Below, in pieces: positions 56,802 to 64,000 of a stretch of DNA of 64,000 nucleotides. How positions within the stretch are numbered: the first letter of the stretch is position 1; each line of letters begins with the position of its first letter. This stretch comes from Rhizobium rhododendri (GTDB lineage Bacteria > Pseudomonadota > Alphaproteobacteria > Rhizobiales > Rhizobiaceae): positions 3,645,687 to 3,709,686 of the forward strand of contig NZ_CP117267.1 in NCBI RefSeq assembly GCF_007000325.2. Reading direction: 5' to 3'. The notes under the pieces were generated by a model that was not told the origin of the DNA, searched no databases, and saw only the letters and a program-made list of their open reading frames with translations. The position numbers were made by a program, and so were the translations under genes.

Positions 56802-57239
56802 ATGCGCCATTCCCACGATCTTTCAGACACGTCACTTGGCCATGTCAGCCATGTTTCCAATGGCGACGCCGATCTCGTTGAACTCTGCTCCCGGATCCGG
56901 ACGGCAAGCGGCTCCTCTGCCAGGGAGTTACCGGCGTTGGTGCTGCGTTATCTGGCAAGCAGCCTGCATCGGATCGAAATCGACATTTATGTCGAGGAGT
57001 GCCTGCCGATGGTTTGCGACGCATCCCATGCCTTCGTTCGCGCCATGGGTACGTTCAGCCCGCGCAAAGCCGATGACAGCCTTGTGGAGCAGAGCCGTAT
57101 GCGGCTGATAGAGGCCCTCGAGACGCTGGCCGACGAGATCAGGCTTTGCAAGATCCGCACGGCACCTTTTGCGCACATCGAGCGGCGGCCGATTGGCCAG
57201 CAGGACCTGGCAGACGGGTCTCTGGCCTCGGCAAGGTAG
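56802..57239 (+). CDS. Hypothetical protein (145 residues)
   Basis: I do not recognise a family. The protein is soluble, with a mostly helical centre (ELPALVLRYLASSLHRIEID, then VYVEECLPMV-like and a long RMRLIEALETLADEIRLCKI helix). AAGGAG lies 5 bases before ATG 56802, which gives the start MRHSHDLSDTSLG and makes a real gene likely. It is divergent from the two-component operon (203 bases). Confidence 0.6.
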   Translation: MRHSHDLSDTSLGHVSHVSNGDADLVELCSRIRTASGSSARELPALVLRYLASSLHRIEIDIYVEECLPMVCDASHAFVRAMGTFSPRKADDSLVEQSRMRLIEALETLADEIRLCKIRTAPFAHIERRPIGQQDLADGSLASAR

Positions 57240-57369
57240 GTTTTTTGTATCGCTCGTTGCCGGTCAGTGATCTGCGTATCCGGTCCTAAAACCGTTGATC
57301 CGGGAACTTCTTCCCCTCCTTTTGGTTTATCGCTGCCGAGAGGCAGTTTTTGCCAAGAGGAGGATGACT

Positions 57370-57630
57370 ATGCAAGACGACCGCGAACAGCAGATCAGGG
57401 ACCGCGCGTACAGCATCTGGGAAGAGCAGGGACGCCCCCAGGGTGAAGACATGCGCCACTGGCTGCAGGCCTGGCAGGAAATCTCGAACGCAGATATCCC
57501 GGCGGAAGATGCCAATGCAATGACGCTTCCCGATAGCGCCGAAGCTACCGTCAAAAAGCCAGCGGTCGCTAACGCCCGCCACGGCAATGGCGCTACACAA
57601 CCCAAAGCCAGCCGCAAAAAGAAGTCCTGA
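57370..57630 (+). CDS. DUF2934 domain protein (86 residues)
   Basis: The N-terminal half is DUF2934 (EQQIRDRAYSIWEEQGRPQGEDMRHWLQAW) and the C-terminal half is an Ala/Lys-rich tail ending KASRKKKS. AGGAGG lies 6 bases before ATG 57370, better spaced than for ATG 57364. It is a paralogue of the protein at 37201-37467 with the same two-part design. Function is unknown. Confidence 0.78.
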   Translation: MQDDREQQIRDRAYSIWEEQGRPQGEDMRHWLQAWQEISNADIPAEDANAMTLPDSAEATVKKPAVANARHGNGATQPKASRKKKS

Positions 57631-57723
57631 ACAGGCGGCGATGAGGGGCTCCGGCGCCGTCGCGCCATGCGATTGAATGCCGGCTAATGATCTACTATTG
57701 CTCCTCTCCCGTCGAACCTGCTC

Positions 57724-58401
57724 CTATTGCGATTTGACGGCTATCCAGATCATATGGCGGGCGCCGCCACGTTTGCCGTTAGCGCGCGTGGCTACCTCTT
57801 CCGCCGAAAACCGGGCGTCCCGCAGCCGTTTGGTAAAACGCGTGTCGGGACCAGAGGACCACACTGCCAGAACACCGCCGGGGCGCAGGGCGTCACGGGC
57901 GGCGAGCAAGCCCTTCCGATCGTATAACCCGTCATTGGCCGCGTGCGTCAGTCCGTCCGGGCCATTGTCTACGTCGAGCAGGATGGCATCGTAGCTGTCG
58001 CGACCGTTCTGAATGGCGGCGGCCACGTCTCCCTCGTGGATCGCAACGCGTGGATCGTCGAGGCTTCCGGAGAAAATCTCTGCCATCGGGCCGCGTGCCC
58101 AGGCGACCACGGCCGGCACAAGCTCCGCCACGGTCACCCGGGCATCGCTGCCGATCGCACCCAGTGCCGCCCGCAATGTGAACCCCATGCCGAGCCCGCC
58201 GATCAACAGGTGCGGCGACGGCCGACCGGCAATCCTCTCGCAGGCAAGCGTTGCCAAGGCTTCTTCGGAGCCGCTGAGCCTGCTGTTCATCAACTCGTTG
58301 CTGCCGAGCATGATAGAGAACTCGCGGCCTCGTTGCTTCAGCCGCAGTTCGCCGCCACCGTTGGGGATGGATGCGGTATCAAGCAGGGTCCATGGTATCA
58401 C
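57724..58401 (-). CDS. Spermidine-synthase-like SAM-binding protein
   Basis: The 225-residue protein has the Rossmann motif LLIGGLGMGFTLRAAL, an acidic ribose-binding VAELVPAVVAWARG, then GDVAAAI and ILLDVDNGPDGL, the layout of spermidine-synthase-like methyltransferases. The N-terminal polyamine-synthase beta domain is short, so a true aminopropyltransferase activity is doubtful. GTG 58401 is the start with GAAGAG about 10 bases upstream. Confidence 0.77.
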   Translation of the reverse strand: MIPWTLLDTASIPNGGGELRLKQRGREFSIMLGSNELMNSRLSGSEEALATLACERIAGRPSPHLLIGGLGMGFTLRAALGAIGSDARVTVAELVPAVVAWARGPMAEIFSGSLDDPRVAIHEGDVAAAIQNGRDSYDAILLDVDNGPDGLTHAANDGLYDRKGLLAARDALRPGGVLAVWSSGPDTRFTKRLRDARFSAEEVATRANGKRGGARHMIWIAVKSQ

Positions 58402-58494
58402 GGGGCGGCTCTTCGATGTTGGTTACGGTGGTGGTCATCTCCGGTGGCTGGAGGCACTGCCGGGCACTGGCGATAAAGTTGTTCAGCCACGCTT

Positions 58495-60069
58495 CTAGCT
58501 CAGTTTCCAGGCGATGTAGATCAGCGTCAGCGCGATCAGCCAGAGCGCCAGGCGACCAGACCGCGTGTGGCGGGCCTCGGCCTTGCCGATCGCCTCGGCG
58601 GTCTCGTTGTCGAAGCGCAGCCCGTTCTGGCTCATGGCCAGCAGCTGGCGGTGGAACAGTTCGGTCTTGGCGGCAATTTCGGGCACGGCCTCGGCCAGTT
58701 TGACGCCGGCCTTCAAGGCATCCTGCAGATCGCCGATAATACGCTTCGGACCGAGATTGTTGCGGATCCATTCGCCGACGACGGGCTCCGACGCCTTCCA
58801 CATATTGAAGCGCGGATTGAGCATGCGGGAGACGCCCTCGACCACGACCATGGTCTTCTGCAGCATCACCAGTTCGGGTCGCGTTTCCATGTCGAACAGC
58901 TCGGTCACCTCGAACAGCAGGGTCAGCAGCTTGCCCATCGAGATCGTTTCTGCCGGCTGGCCATGGATAGGCTCGCCGATGGCTCGGATCGCCTGGGCGA
59001 AGCTCTCCGTGTTGTGGTGGGCCGGTACATAACCCGCCTCGAAATGCACTTCGGCGACGCGCAGGTAATCGCGGGTGATGAACCCGTAGAGGATTTCCGC
59101 GAGGAACCGCCGCTCCTTCTTGCCCAGACGACCGACGATTCCCATGTCGACGGCGACGATGATGCCCTGCGGATCGACGAAGAGATTGCCCGGATGCATG
59201 TCGGCATGGAAAAAGCCGTCGCGCAGCGTGTGCCGCAGGAACGACTGGATAAGCGTATCCGCGAGGCGGTTGAGATCATGTCCGGAAGCGCGGAGCGCAT
59301 CGACATCGGACATCTTGATGCCGTCGATCCACTCCATGGTGATGACGTCGCGACCGGTGCGCTCCCAATCGACCTTCGGGACGCGGAAGCCTTCGTCGCC
59401 TGCGGTGTTCTCTGCAATTTCCGACAGTGCCGAGGCCTCCAGCCGCAGGTCCATCTCGACCCTGGTCGTCTGCTCCAGCGCCTTCGTCACCTCGACAGGC
59501 CGCAGCCGCCGGCTCGAGGGCACGAACCGCTCCTGTAAGCCTGCCACCAGATACATGACGGCGATGTCGTTGGCGAAGCGCTGGCGCACGCCCGGCCGTA
59601 TGACCTTGATCGCTACCTTGCGCAGGCCATCGGCCGTCCTCACCTCGGCCGGGTGCACCTGTGCGATCGAGGCTGCGGCAATCGGTTCGCCGACGCTGGC
59701 ATAGAGATCGTCGAGCGACCGGCCAAGCGAGCCTTCGATATTGGCCTTGGCGGCGGCCATCGGAAAGAACGCCATGCTGTCCTGAAGCTGCGAAAGGTCA
59801 TTGGCAAATTCGATACCGACGACATCCGGCCGCGTTGCCAGGAACTGGCCGATTTTCGCATAGGAAGGTCCGAGCCGCTCGACTGCCTTCGACAGCCTGT
59901 CGCTGCGCGCCTTGGTTTTCGAGCGGCGGCGGGCAAACAGCGCCACGAAGGACTTGGCAAGGCTGACCGATGGCGGCAAGCCTTCGGAGGGTAAGGCCTC
60001 GACAACGCCTTCCCGCACCAGGACCCAGCCAACCCGGATCAGGCCAAAATATCCGCCGAAAGAGCTCAT
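58495..60069 (-). CDS. ubiB: Ubiquinone biosynthesis atypical kinase/ATPase UbiB
   Basis: The 524-residue protein has the UbiB-specific KxGQ region (GPSYAKIGQFLATRPD), an Ala-rich nucleotide loop (IAAASIAQVHPAEV), catalytic-loop FHADMHPGN and metal-binding AVDMGIVGRL, plus a C-terminal membrane helix (GRLALWLIALTLIYIAW). It supports ubiquinone assembly at the inner membrane. ATG 60069 (MSSFGGYFGLIRVGW) is chosen over the frame to 60165. It follows ubiE on the same strand after 64 bases. Confidence 0.95.
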   Translation of the reverse strand: MSSFGGYFGLIRVGWVLVREGVVEALPSEGLPPSVSLAKSFVALFARRRSKTKARSDRLSKAVERLGPSYAKIGQFLATRPDVVGIEFANDLSQLQDSMAFFPMAAAKANIEGSLGRSLDDLYASVGEPIAAASIAQVHPAEVRTADGLRKVAIKVIRPGVRQRFANDIAVMYLVAGLQERFVPSSRRLRPVEVTKALEQTTRVEMDLRLEASALSEIAENTAGDEGFRVPKVDWERTGRDVITMEWIDGIKMSDVDALRASGHDLNRLADTLIQSFLRHTLRDGFFHADMHPGNLFVDPQGIIVAVDMGIVGRLGKKERRFLAEILYGFITRDYLRVAEVHFEAGYVPAHHNTESFAQAIRAIGEPIHGQPAETISMGKLLTLLFEVTELFDMETRPELVMLQKTMVVVEGVSRMLNPRFNMWKASEPVVGEWIRNNLGPKRIIGDLQDALKAGVKLAEAVPEIAAKTELFHRQLLAMSQNGLRFDNETAEAIGKAEARHTRSGRLALWLIALTLIYIAWKLS

Positions 60070-60133
60070 GCTGTTGTTTCTCTGTCTGCTGCGCCGGGCA
60101 GCGCAAGCTTCTGGACCTCTGTCCGCCCCATGC

Positions 60134-60910
60134 CTAGAGCTTCCAGCCGGAATGCAGTGCCGCAATGCCGCCGGTGTAGTTGGTGAAGGTGACGCGACTG
60201 AAGCCGGCCTGGCGGATCATCGTTGCAAAGTCCTGCTGGTTGGGAAACTTGCGGATCGATTCCACCAGATACTGATAGGGCTCGGCCTCGCCGGTAATGG
60301 CCTTTCCAAAGCGCGGAATGGCGTTGAACGACCATGCGTCGTAGACTTTGTCGAGCAAGGGCAGGTCGACCTCGGAAAATTCCAGCACCAGCAGCCGGCC
60401 ACCGCGCTTCAACACCCGATGGGCTTCCTTCAACGCCACGTCGATGCGGGGCACGTTGCGGATGCCGAAGGCGATCGTGTAGGCGTCAAAGCTGTTGCCC
60501 TCGAACGGCAGGTCCTCGGCGTTGGCTTCGACGAAAGTCAGGTTTTCAGAAATCTTCTTCTTTTCTGCCCGGTCGGCCCCGACCGCCAGCATCGAGCCAT
60601 TGATGTCGAGCACGGTTGCGTGGGCCAGCTTGCCGGATGCCTCAACGATGCGGAAGGCGATATCGCCCGTGCCGCCGGCAACATCGAGCACCTTGTAGGA
60701 CGGGTCCTTGCGCGGATGAAGGGCTGAGATCATCGCGTCTTTCCAGGCGCGGTGCAGGCCCATAGACATCACATCGTTCATGACGTCGTAGCGCTTAGCC
60801 ACCTTGTGGAACACGTCGTTGACGAGGGCCTGCTTCTCGCCTTCAGCCACGTCGCGAAATCCGTAGGATGTCTCCATGCCGCCATCGGCGGCGGTGCGGC
60901 TCTTTGCCAT
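60134..60910 (-). CDS. ubiE: Ubiquinone/menaquinone C-methyltransferase UbiE
   Basis: The 258-residue SAM-dependent enzyme methylates the demethoxy-benzoquinol ring in ubiquinone synthesis. Motifs include YGFRDV then [22 protein letters not shown], motif [15 protein letters not shown] and [27 protein letters not shown] lies about 8 bases before ATG 60910, preferred over GTG 60913. It is divergent from mutM. Confidence 0.97.
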   Translation of the reverse strand: MAKSRTAADGGMETSYGFRDVAEGEKQALVNDVFHKVAKRYDVMNDVMSMGLHRAWKDAMISALHPRKDPSYKVLDVAGGTGDIAFRIVEASGKLAHATVLDINGSMLAVGADRAEKKKISENLTFVEANAEDLPFEGNSFDAYTIAFGIRNVPRIDVALKEAHRVLKRGGRLLVLEFSEVDLPLLDKVYDAWSFNAIPRFGKAITGEAEPYQYLVESIRKFPNQQDFATMIRQAGFSRVTFTNYTGGIAALHSGWKL

Positions 60911-61085
60911 CACTCAACTCCCTTGTCTAAATCGCCGCCGGCTGTGGCGAAAATGCTGGTGCCACGCTATCTGACTGGCCGATGCCACGGCACGTTGTCG
61001 TTGGTTTAGAACATGGCCGCTGGAAAGCAAAGCGCATTTGGTCGCGGTCCCTGCTGCTGCCGGTCACACCTGAAGATGGATTGTC

Positions 61086-61976
61086 ATGCCCGAATTACCA
61101 GAGGTCGAAACCGTGCGGCGTGGCCTTGCCCCGGCGATGGAAGGGGCAGTGATAGAGCGGCTGGAGCTGCGCCGGGGGGACCTGCGCTTTCCGTTTCCGC
61201 TAGAATTTGCAGCATCCATAGCGGGCCAGCGGATCGCATCCCTTTCGCGCCGCGCCAAGTATCTGTTGATCGATCTTGACAACGGCATGACCGTCGTCGC
61301 CCATCTCGGCATGTCCGGCTCGTTCCGCATCGAGGCTGGGGAGGCGGCCGTTACGCCCGGCGACTTTCACCACCCGCGCTCCAAGAACGAGGTTCACGAT
61401 CACGTCATCTTCCACTTGGCGCGCAACGGCGAGGCCATGCGTGTCGTCTACAACGATCCACGGCGTTTCGGTTTCATGGATATCGTTGCCCGGGCGGAGA
61501 TGGCTGCACACCCTTTTTTCCGCGATCTCGGTCCCGAGCCCACCGGCAATGCGCTGAGCCCGGAAGGGCTGGCAAAGCGTTTTTCCGGCAAGGCCCAGCC
61601 GCTGAAAGGCGCGCTGCTCGACCAGAAAACGATTGCCGGCCTCGGCAATATCTATGTCTGCGAAGCTCTCTGGCGGGCTCACCTGTCGCCTTTGCGTGCC
61701 AGCGGAACATTGTCGACAAAGACCGGCAAGCCGCGCGAGACGCTGGTGCGGCTGGTGGCCTGCATACGTGACGTCATCGCCGATGCGATCGCTGCCGGAG
61801 GGTCGTCGCTGCGCGATCATATCCAAACGGACGGTTCGCTCGGCTATTTCCAGCATTCCTTTTCTGTCTACGACCGGGAAGGCGAGGCTTGCCGGACAGA
61901 GGGCTGCGGCGGTAAGGTCGGCCGAATAGTCCAGGCCGGCCGCTCTACCTTCTATTGTGCCACCTGCCAGAAATGA
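61086..61976 (+). CDS. mutM: Formamidopyrimidine-DNA glycosylase MutM
   Basis: MutM removes oxidised purines such as 8-oxoguanine and nicks the abasic site. The 296-residue protein has the catalytic N-terminus [14 protein letters not shown] (P2, E3), Lys in [11 protein letters not shown], the H2TH segment [20 protein letters not shown] and a C-terminal zinc finger with Cys pairs CRTEGC and CATC. The neighbours ubiE and enoyl-CoA hydratase match the rhizobial order. Confidence 0.97.
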   Translation: MPELPEVETVRRGLAPAMEGAVIERLELRRGDLRFPFPLEFAASIAGQRIASLSRRAKYLLIDLDNGMTVVAHLGMSGSFRIEAGEAAVTPGDFHHPRSKNEVHDHVIFHLARNGEAMRVVYNDPRRFGFMDIVARAEMAAHPFFRDLGPEPTGNALSPEGLAKRFSGKAQPLKGALLDQKTIAGLGNIYVCEALWRAHLSPLRASGTLSTKTGKPRETLVRLVACIRDVIADAIAAGGSSLRDHIQTDGSLGYFQHSFSVYDREGEACRTEGCGGKVGRIVQAGRSTFYCATCQK

Positions 61977-61991
61977 TGCGAGGAGATGTCG

Positions 61992-62765
61992 ATGGCCTAT
62001 GAAACCCTGATCGTCGAAACCCACGACGCCGTCGGCCTGATCAGGCTCAATCGCCCGCAGGCGCTGAACGCGCTGAATTTGACCATGCTCTCGGAGTTGA
62101 AGACAGCCTATGCGGCTTTCCACGCGGACGACGCCATCGGTGCCATCGTCCTGACAGGCTCGGACAAGGCCTTCGCCGCCGGCGCCGATATCAAGGAGAT
62201 GCAGTCGCTGGACTTCGTCGATGTCTACAAGAGCGACTTCCTGGGCGGCTGGGACGATATCGCCAAGGCACGCAAGCCGGTGATCGCGGCCGTTGGCGGC
62301 TTTGCGCTGGGCGGAGGCTGCGAGCTCGCAATGATGTGCGATTTCATCATCGCCGCCGAGACTGCAAAATTCGGGCAGCCCGAGATCACGCTCGGCATCA
62401 TCCCCGGCATGGGCGGCTCCCAGCGCCTGACGCGGGCTGTCGGCAAGGCCAAGGCCATGGACATGGTGTTGACCGGCCGGATGATGGATGCGGCTGAGGC
62501 CGAAAGGTCGGGGCTGGTGGCGCGCGTTGTACCGGCCGAGGCGCTCGTGGAAGAAGCGCTCAAAGCCGCTGCGAAGATTGCCTCGCATTCGCGTCCTTCC
62601 GTGCTGATGGCCAAGGAGGCTGTCGGCCGCGCCTTGGAAACGACACTGGAGGAAGGACTTCGCTTCGAGCGTCGCCTGTTCCAGAGCCTCTTTGCCACCG
62701 AAGACCAGAAGGAAGGCATGGCGGCTTTCGTTGCCAAGCGTAAGCCAATGTTCAAAAACCGCTGA
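61992..62765 (+). CDS. Enoyl-CoA hydratase
   Basis: The 257-residue crotonase-fold enzyme hydrates trans-2-enoyl-CoA in fatty-acid beta-oxidation. It has [10 protein letters not shown] (oxyanion hole), [17 protein letters not shown] and both catalytic glutamates (E in GGGCELA and in [12 protein letters not shown]). AGGAG at 61981-61985 is spaced 6 bases from ATG 61992, better than for ATG 61986. It follows mutM after 15 bases. Confidence 0.94.
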   Translation: MAYETLIVETHDAVGLIRLNRPQALNALNLTMLSELKTAYAAFHADDAIGAIVLTGSDKAFAAGADIKEMQSLDFVDVYKSDFLGGWDDIAKARKPVIAAVGGFALGGGCELAMMCDFIIAAETAKFGQPEITLGIIPGMGGSQRLTRAVGKAKAMDMVLTGRMMDAAEAERSGLVARVVPAEALVEEALKAAAKIASHSRPSVLMAKEAVGRALETTLEEGLRFERRLFQSLFATEDQKEGMAAFVAKRKPMFKNR

Positions 62766-62819
62766 TGCTAAAAGCGCCGGTGGAAAACGCGCTGCTGATT
62801 GGTTTTTGGCGAAACCGCG

Positions 62820-62848
62820 TTGACGGACCTCCGCTTTAAGGCTATATG
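62820..62848 (+). promoter_or_regulatory. Promoter of rpsT
   Basis: TTGACG (62820-62825) and TATATG (62843-62848) are separated by 17 bases and match the alphaproteobacterial housekeeping consensus (TTGAC-17-CTATAT). It lies 121 bases upstream of the rpsT start. Confidence 0.75.
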
Positions 62849-62969
62849 CCCGCCACAGTTTGGAAAGCCTATCTGGTTTTCCGCGATTGCTCCCGCATTG
62901 CTGGATGACAGGACCACACGGTCCGGCACGACGGTGACGGGACTTTGTTCGAATTCTAGAGAGGCATAC

Positions 62970-63245
62970 ATGGCCAATACAAGCTCGGCAAAAAAGGCGA
63001 CCCGCAAGATCGCTCGCCGCACAGACGTCAACAAGGCGCGCCGTTCGCGCGTTCGTACTTTCGTTCGCCAGATCGAAGAAGCAATCGCTTCCGGCGACGT
63101 GGCTCTGGCAACTGCAGCCTTCAAGGCTGTCGAACCAGAACTGGCACGCGCTGCCAGCAAGGGCGTGGTACCGGCCAACACGGCATCGCGCAAAGTCTCG
63201 CGTCTTGCCAAGCGTGTTAAGGCTCTGTCGGCTCCTGCCGCTTAA
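62970..63245 (+). CDS. rpsT: 30S ribosomal protein S20
   Basis: The 91-residue basic protein starts [20 protein letters not shown] and has the long S20 helices ([20 protein letters not shown] and [20 protein letters not shown]). S20 binds 16S rRNA early in 30S assembly. GAGAGG lies upstream of ATG 62970. In rhizobia rpsT usually precedes dnaA. Confidence 0.97.
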   Translation: MANTSSAKKATRKIARRTDVNKARRSRVRTFVRQIEEAIASGDVALATAAFKAVEPELARAASKGVVPANTASRKVSRLAKRVKALSAPAA

Positions 63246-63275
63246 ATTACAGTAACGATTGCAGCGTTTAGCTCC

Positions 63276-63301
63276 AAGCCCGGTCCTTAGCCGGGCTTTT
63301 T
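63276..63301 (+). terminator. Intrinsic terminator of rpsT
   Basis: AAGCCCGG (63276-63283) and CCGGGCTT (63291-63298) form a perfect 8-base stem with a 7-base loop, and the second arm runs into TTTTT. It is 31 bases after the rpsT stop. Confidence 0.9.
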
Positions 63302-64000
63302 GGATTCGGATTTTTTCCACCGCCTGATGACGGCAGCATGTCTGATTAATGTCTTTCCTGTGACACGAAAAGAAGTTGTAAATCAGAGGCTTGGCTCAAT
63401 TGCATAAGGTGAATTGCGGCTTTTTCTGACAAATTCCGCCGCTCACTGAGTCAAGAACTTTATTATTTTTTTTGATTCCAGACGTGTCGAATTTGCATCA
63501 GAGGTGAATCCCCTTGATTCAAAAGCGATTCTTTTTTGACAGGGGCGTGACAGCCAAAATTGGCTCCCGGAGTCAATGGCAAACCCTCCGACAAGCGCAA
63601 AAATGCCCGTTGATCTTGGCAGCCGATCCTGCCTAAATGATTTCCAACAAGGGGCACGGCTTAATCCGAAACGGCTTTGGCGAACGCTGCCAGTTCAGGC
63701 AGGGTGGATAGTTTTGTTTCTTGTGGCGGAGCGTTAGTTTCCGTTTTTTCATAAAGTTGACGCGTTCGGACAAGATGACAGCAATGTCTCCTGACGGCCG
63801 ACGTGTGTCCTGATGGCACGGTCCATATGCCGGATTGTCAGGAGCTGTGACAAGATTGAACAGCCACTCTGGCGGGTCGGTCGGTAAGCGAGGACCGAGA
63901 GACTGCGCTTGGGCGAGACGATCGAAGACGGGGGCCGCTTGAGTGCGGTGTTCGTCACAGGTCTTGCGCTGGCTCTATGAGGAGCTGTGGAGAATAAACG
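63302..64000 (+). other. Long non-coding leader, probably of dnaA (start beyond window)
   Basis: About 700 bases to the window end hold no frame with coding character. The first half is AT-rich with a T-run near 63465-63473. A dyad AGCCAA-aa-TTGGCT lies at 63552-63565. A possible TTGACG at 63757 lacks a convincing -10. No TTATNCACA-type DnaA box was found by eye. The assignment to dnaA rests only on the conserved rhizobial gene order. Confidence 0.5.

Noticed and set aside
61200..63320. Leftward open frame of about 700 codons opposite mutM, the enoyl-CoA hydratase gene and rpsT
   Set aside because: It spans three well-supported genes and two intergenic gaps, has no recognisable domain, and is a GC-driven antisense frame.
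63463..63958. Two short leftward frames in the leader at the right end
   Set aside because: Neither has a good ribosome site, coding composition or a recognisable product; the region is better described as non-coding.
63302..64000. Replication origin (oriC) before dnaA
   Set aside because: No DnaA boxes of the TTATNCACA type were seen, and in characterised alphaproteobacteria the origin is typically near hemE, not dnaA.

Overview
The window is a GC-rich chromosomal segment of an alphaproteobacterium, most likely a member of the Rhizobiaceae (Rhizobium, Neorhizobium or Agrobacterium type). The grounds are a BcsN-BcsA-BcsB cellulose locus, paired Ku proteins, DUF982 and DUF2934 small proteins, several class III cyclase-fold proteins, alphaproteobacterial promoters (TTGACG-17-TATATG), and a right end reading ubiB-ubiE / mutM-enoyl-CoA hydratase-rpsT. 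In rhizobia that last order is usually followed by dnaA, which would begin just beyond base 64000 (inference). I see no rRNA, tRNA, IS element, prophage or CRISPR array.

Layout. 1-4.5 kb: cellulose synthesis (bcsB partial, bcsA, bcsN). 4.7-8.5 kb: a fumarylacetoacetate-hydrolase-family enzyme converging on trehalose gene treY. 8.7-15.7 kb: a minus-strand block of three overlapping glycosyltransferases, a 905-residue ABC-exporter-like protein whose ATPase motifs are all degenerate, and a single-domain cyclic-nucleotide-binding protein. 15.8-21.8 kb: a complete peptide/microcin-type ABC importer with overlapping genes. 21.9-27.8 kb: three cyclase-fold proteins, one fused to a membrane domain and a 2Fe-2S ferredoxin domain, interleaved with two methyltransferases. 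28.1-30.8 kb: a GT4 glycosyltransferase overlapping a polysaccharide deacetylase, then a metallo-beta-lactamase-fold hydrolase. 31.1-37.5 kb: glgX, topoisomerase IB, an 83-residue protein, Ku, and a second Ku facing it, plus a glutathione transferase and a DUF2934 protein. 37.8-40.2 kb: cardiolipin synthase-type PLD protein and an EEP-fold hydrolase. 40.2-44.0 kb: sulfate ABC importer (sbp-cysT-cysW-cysA). 44.2-48.7 kb: surface-polysaccharide genes (nucleotide sugar dehydrogenase, epimerase, initiating phosphoglycosyl transferase, O-antigen ligase/polymerase). 48.9-57.6 kb: cheW, cold-shock protein, DUF982, MacAB-type exporter, a Ser-rich orphan, an OmpR-type two-component pair and small hypotheticals. 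57.7-64.0 kb: spermidine-synthase-like protein, ubiB, ubiE, mutM, enoyl-CoA hydratase, rpsT and a 0.7-kb leader.

Themes. Cell-surface glycans dominate: cellulose, the 12-16 kb glycosyltransferase block, the glycosyltransferase/deacetylase pair and the 44-49 kb locus. Cyclic-nucleotide signalling is the second theme (three cyclase-fold proteins, one cNMP-binding protein, PilZ in BcsA). The best candidate for an undescribed system is the 8.7-15.7 kb block, where an apparently ATPase-dead exporter with a large insertion sits between glycosyltransferases and a cyclic-nucleotide sensor.
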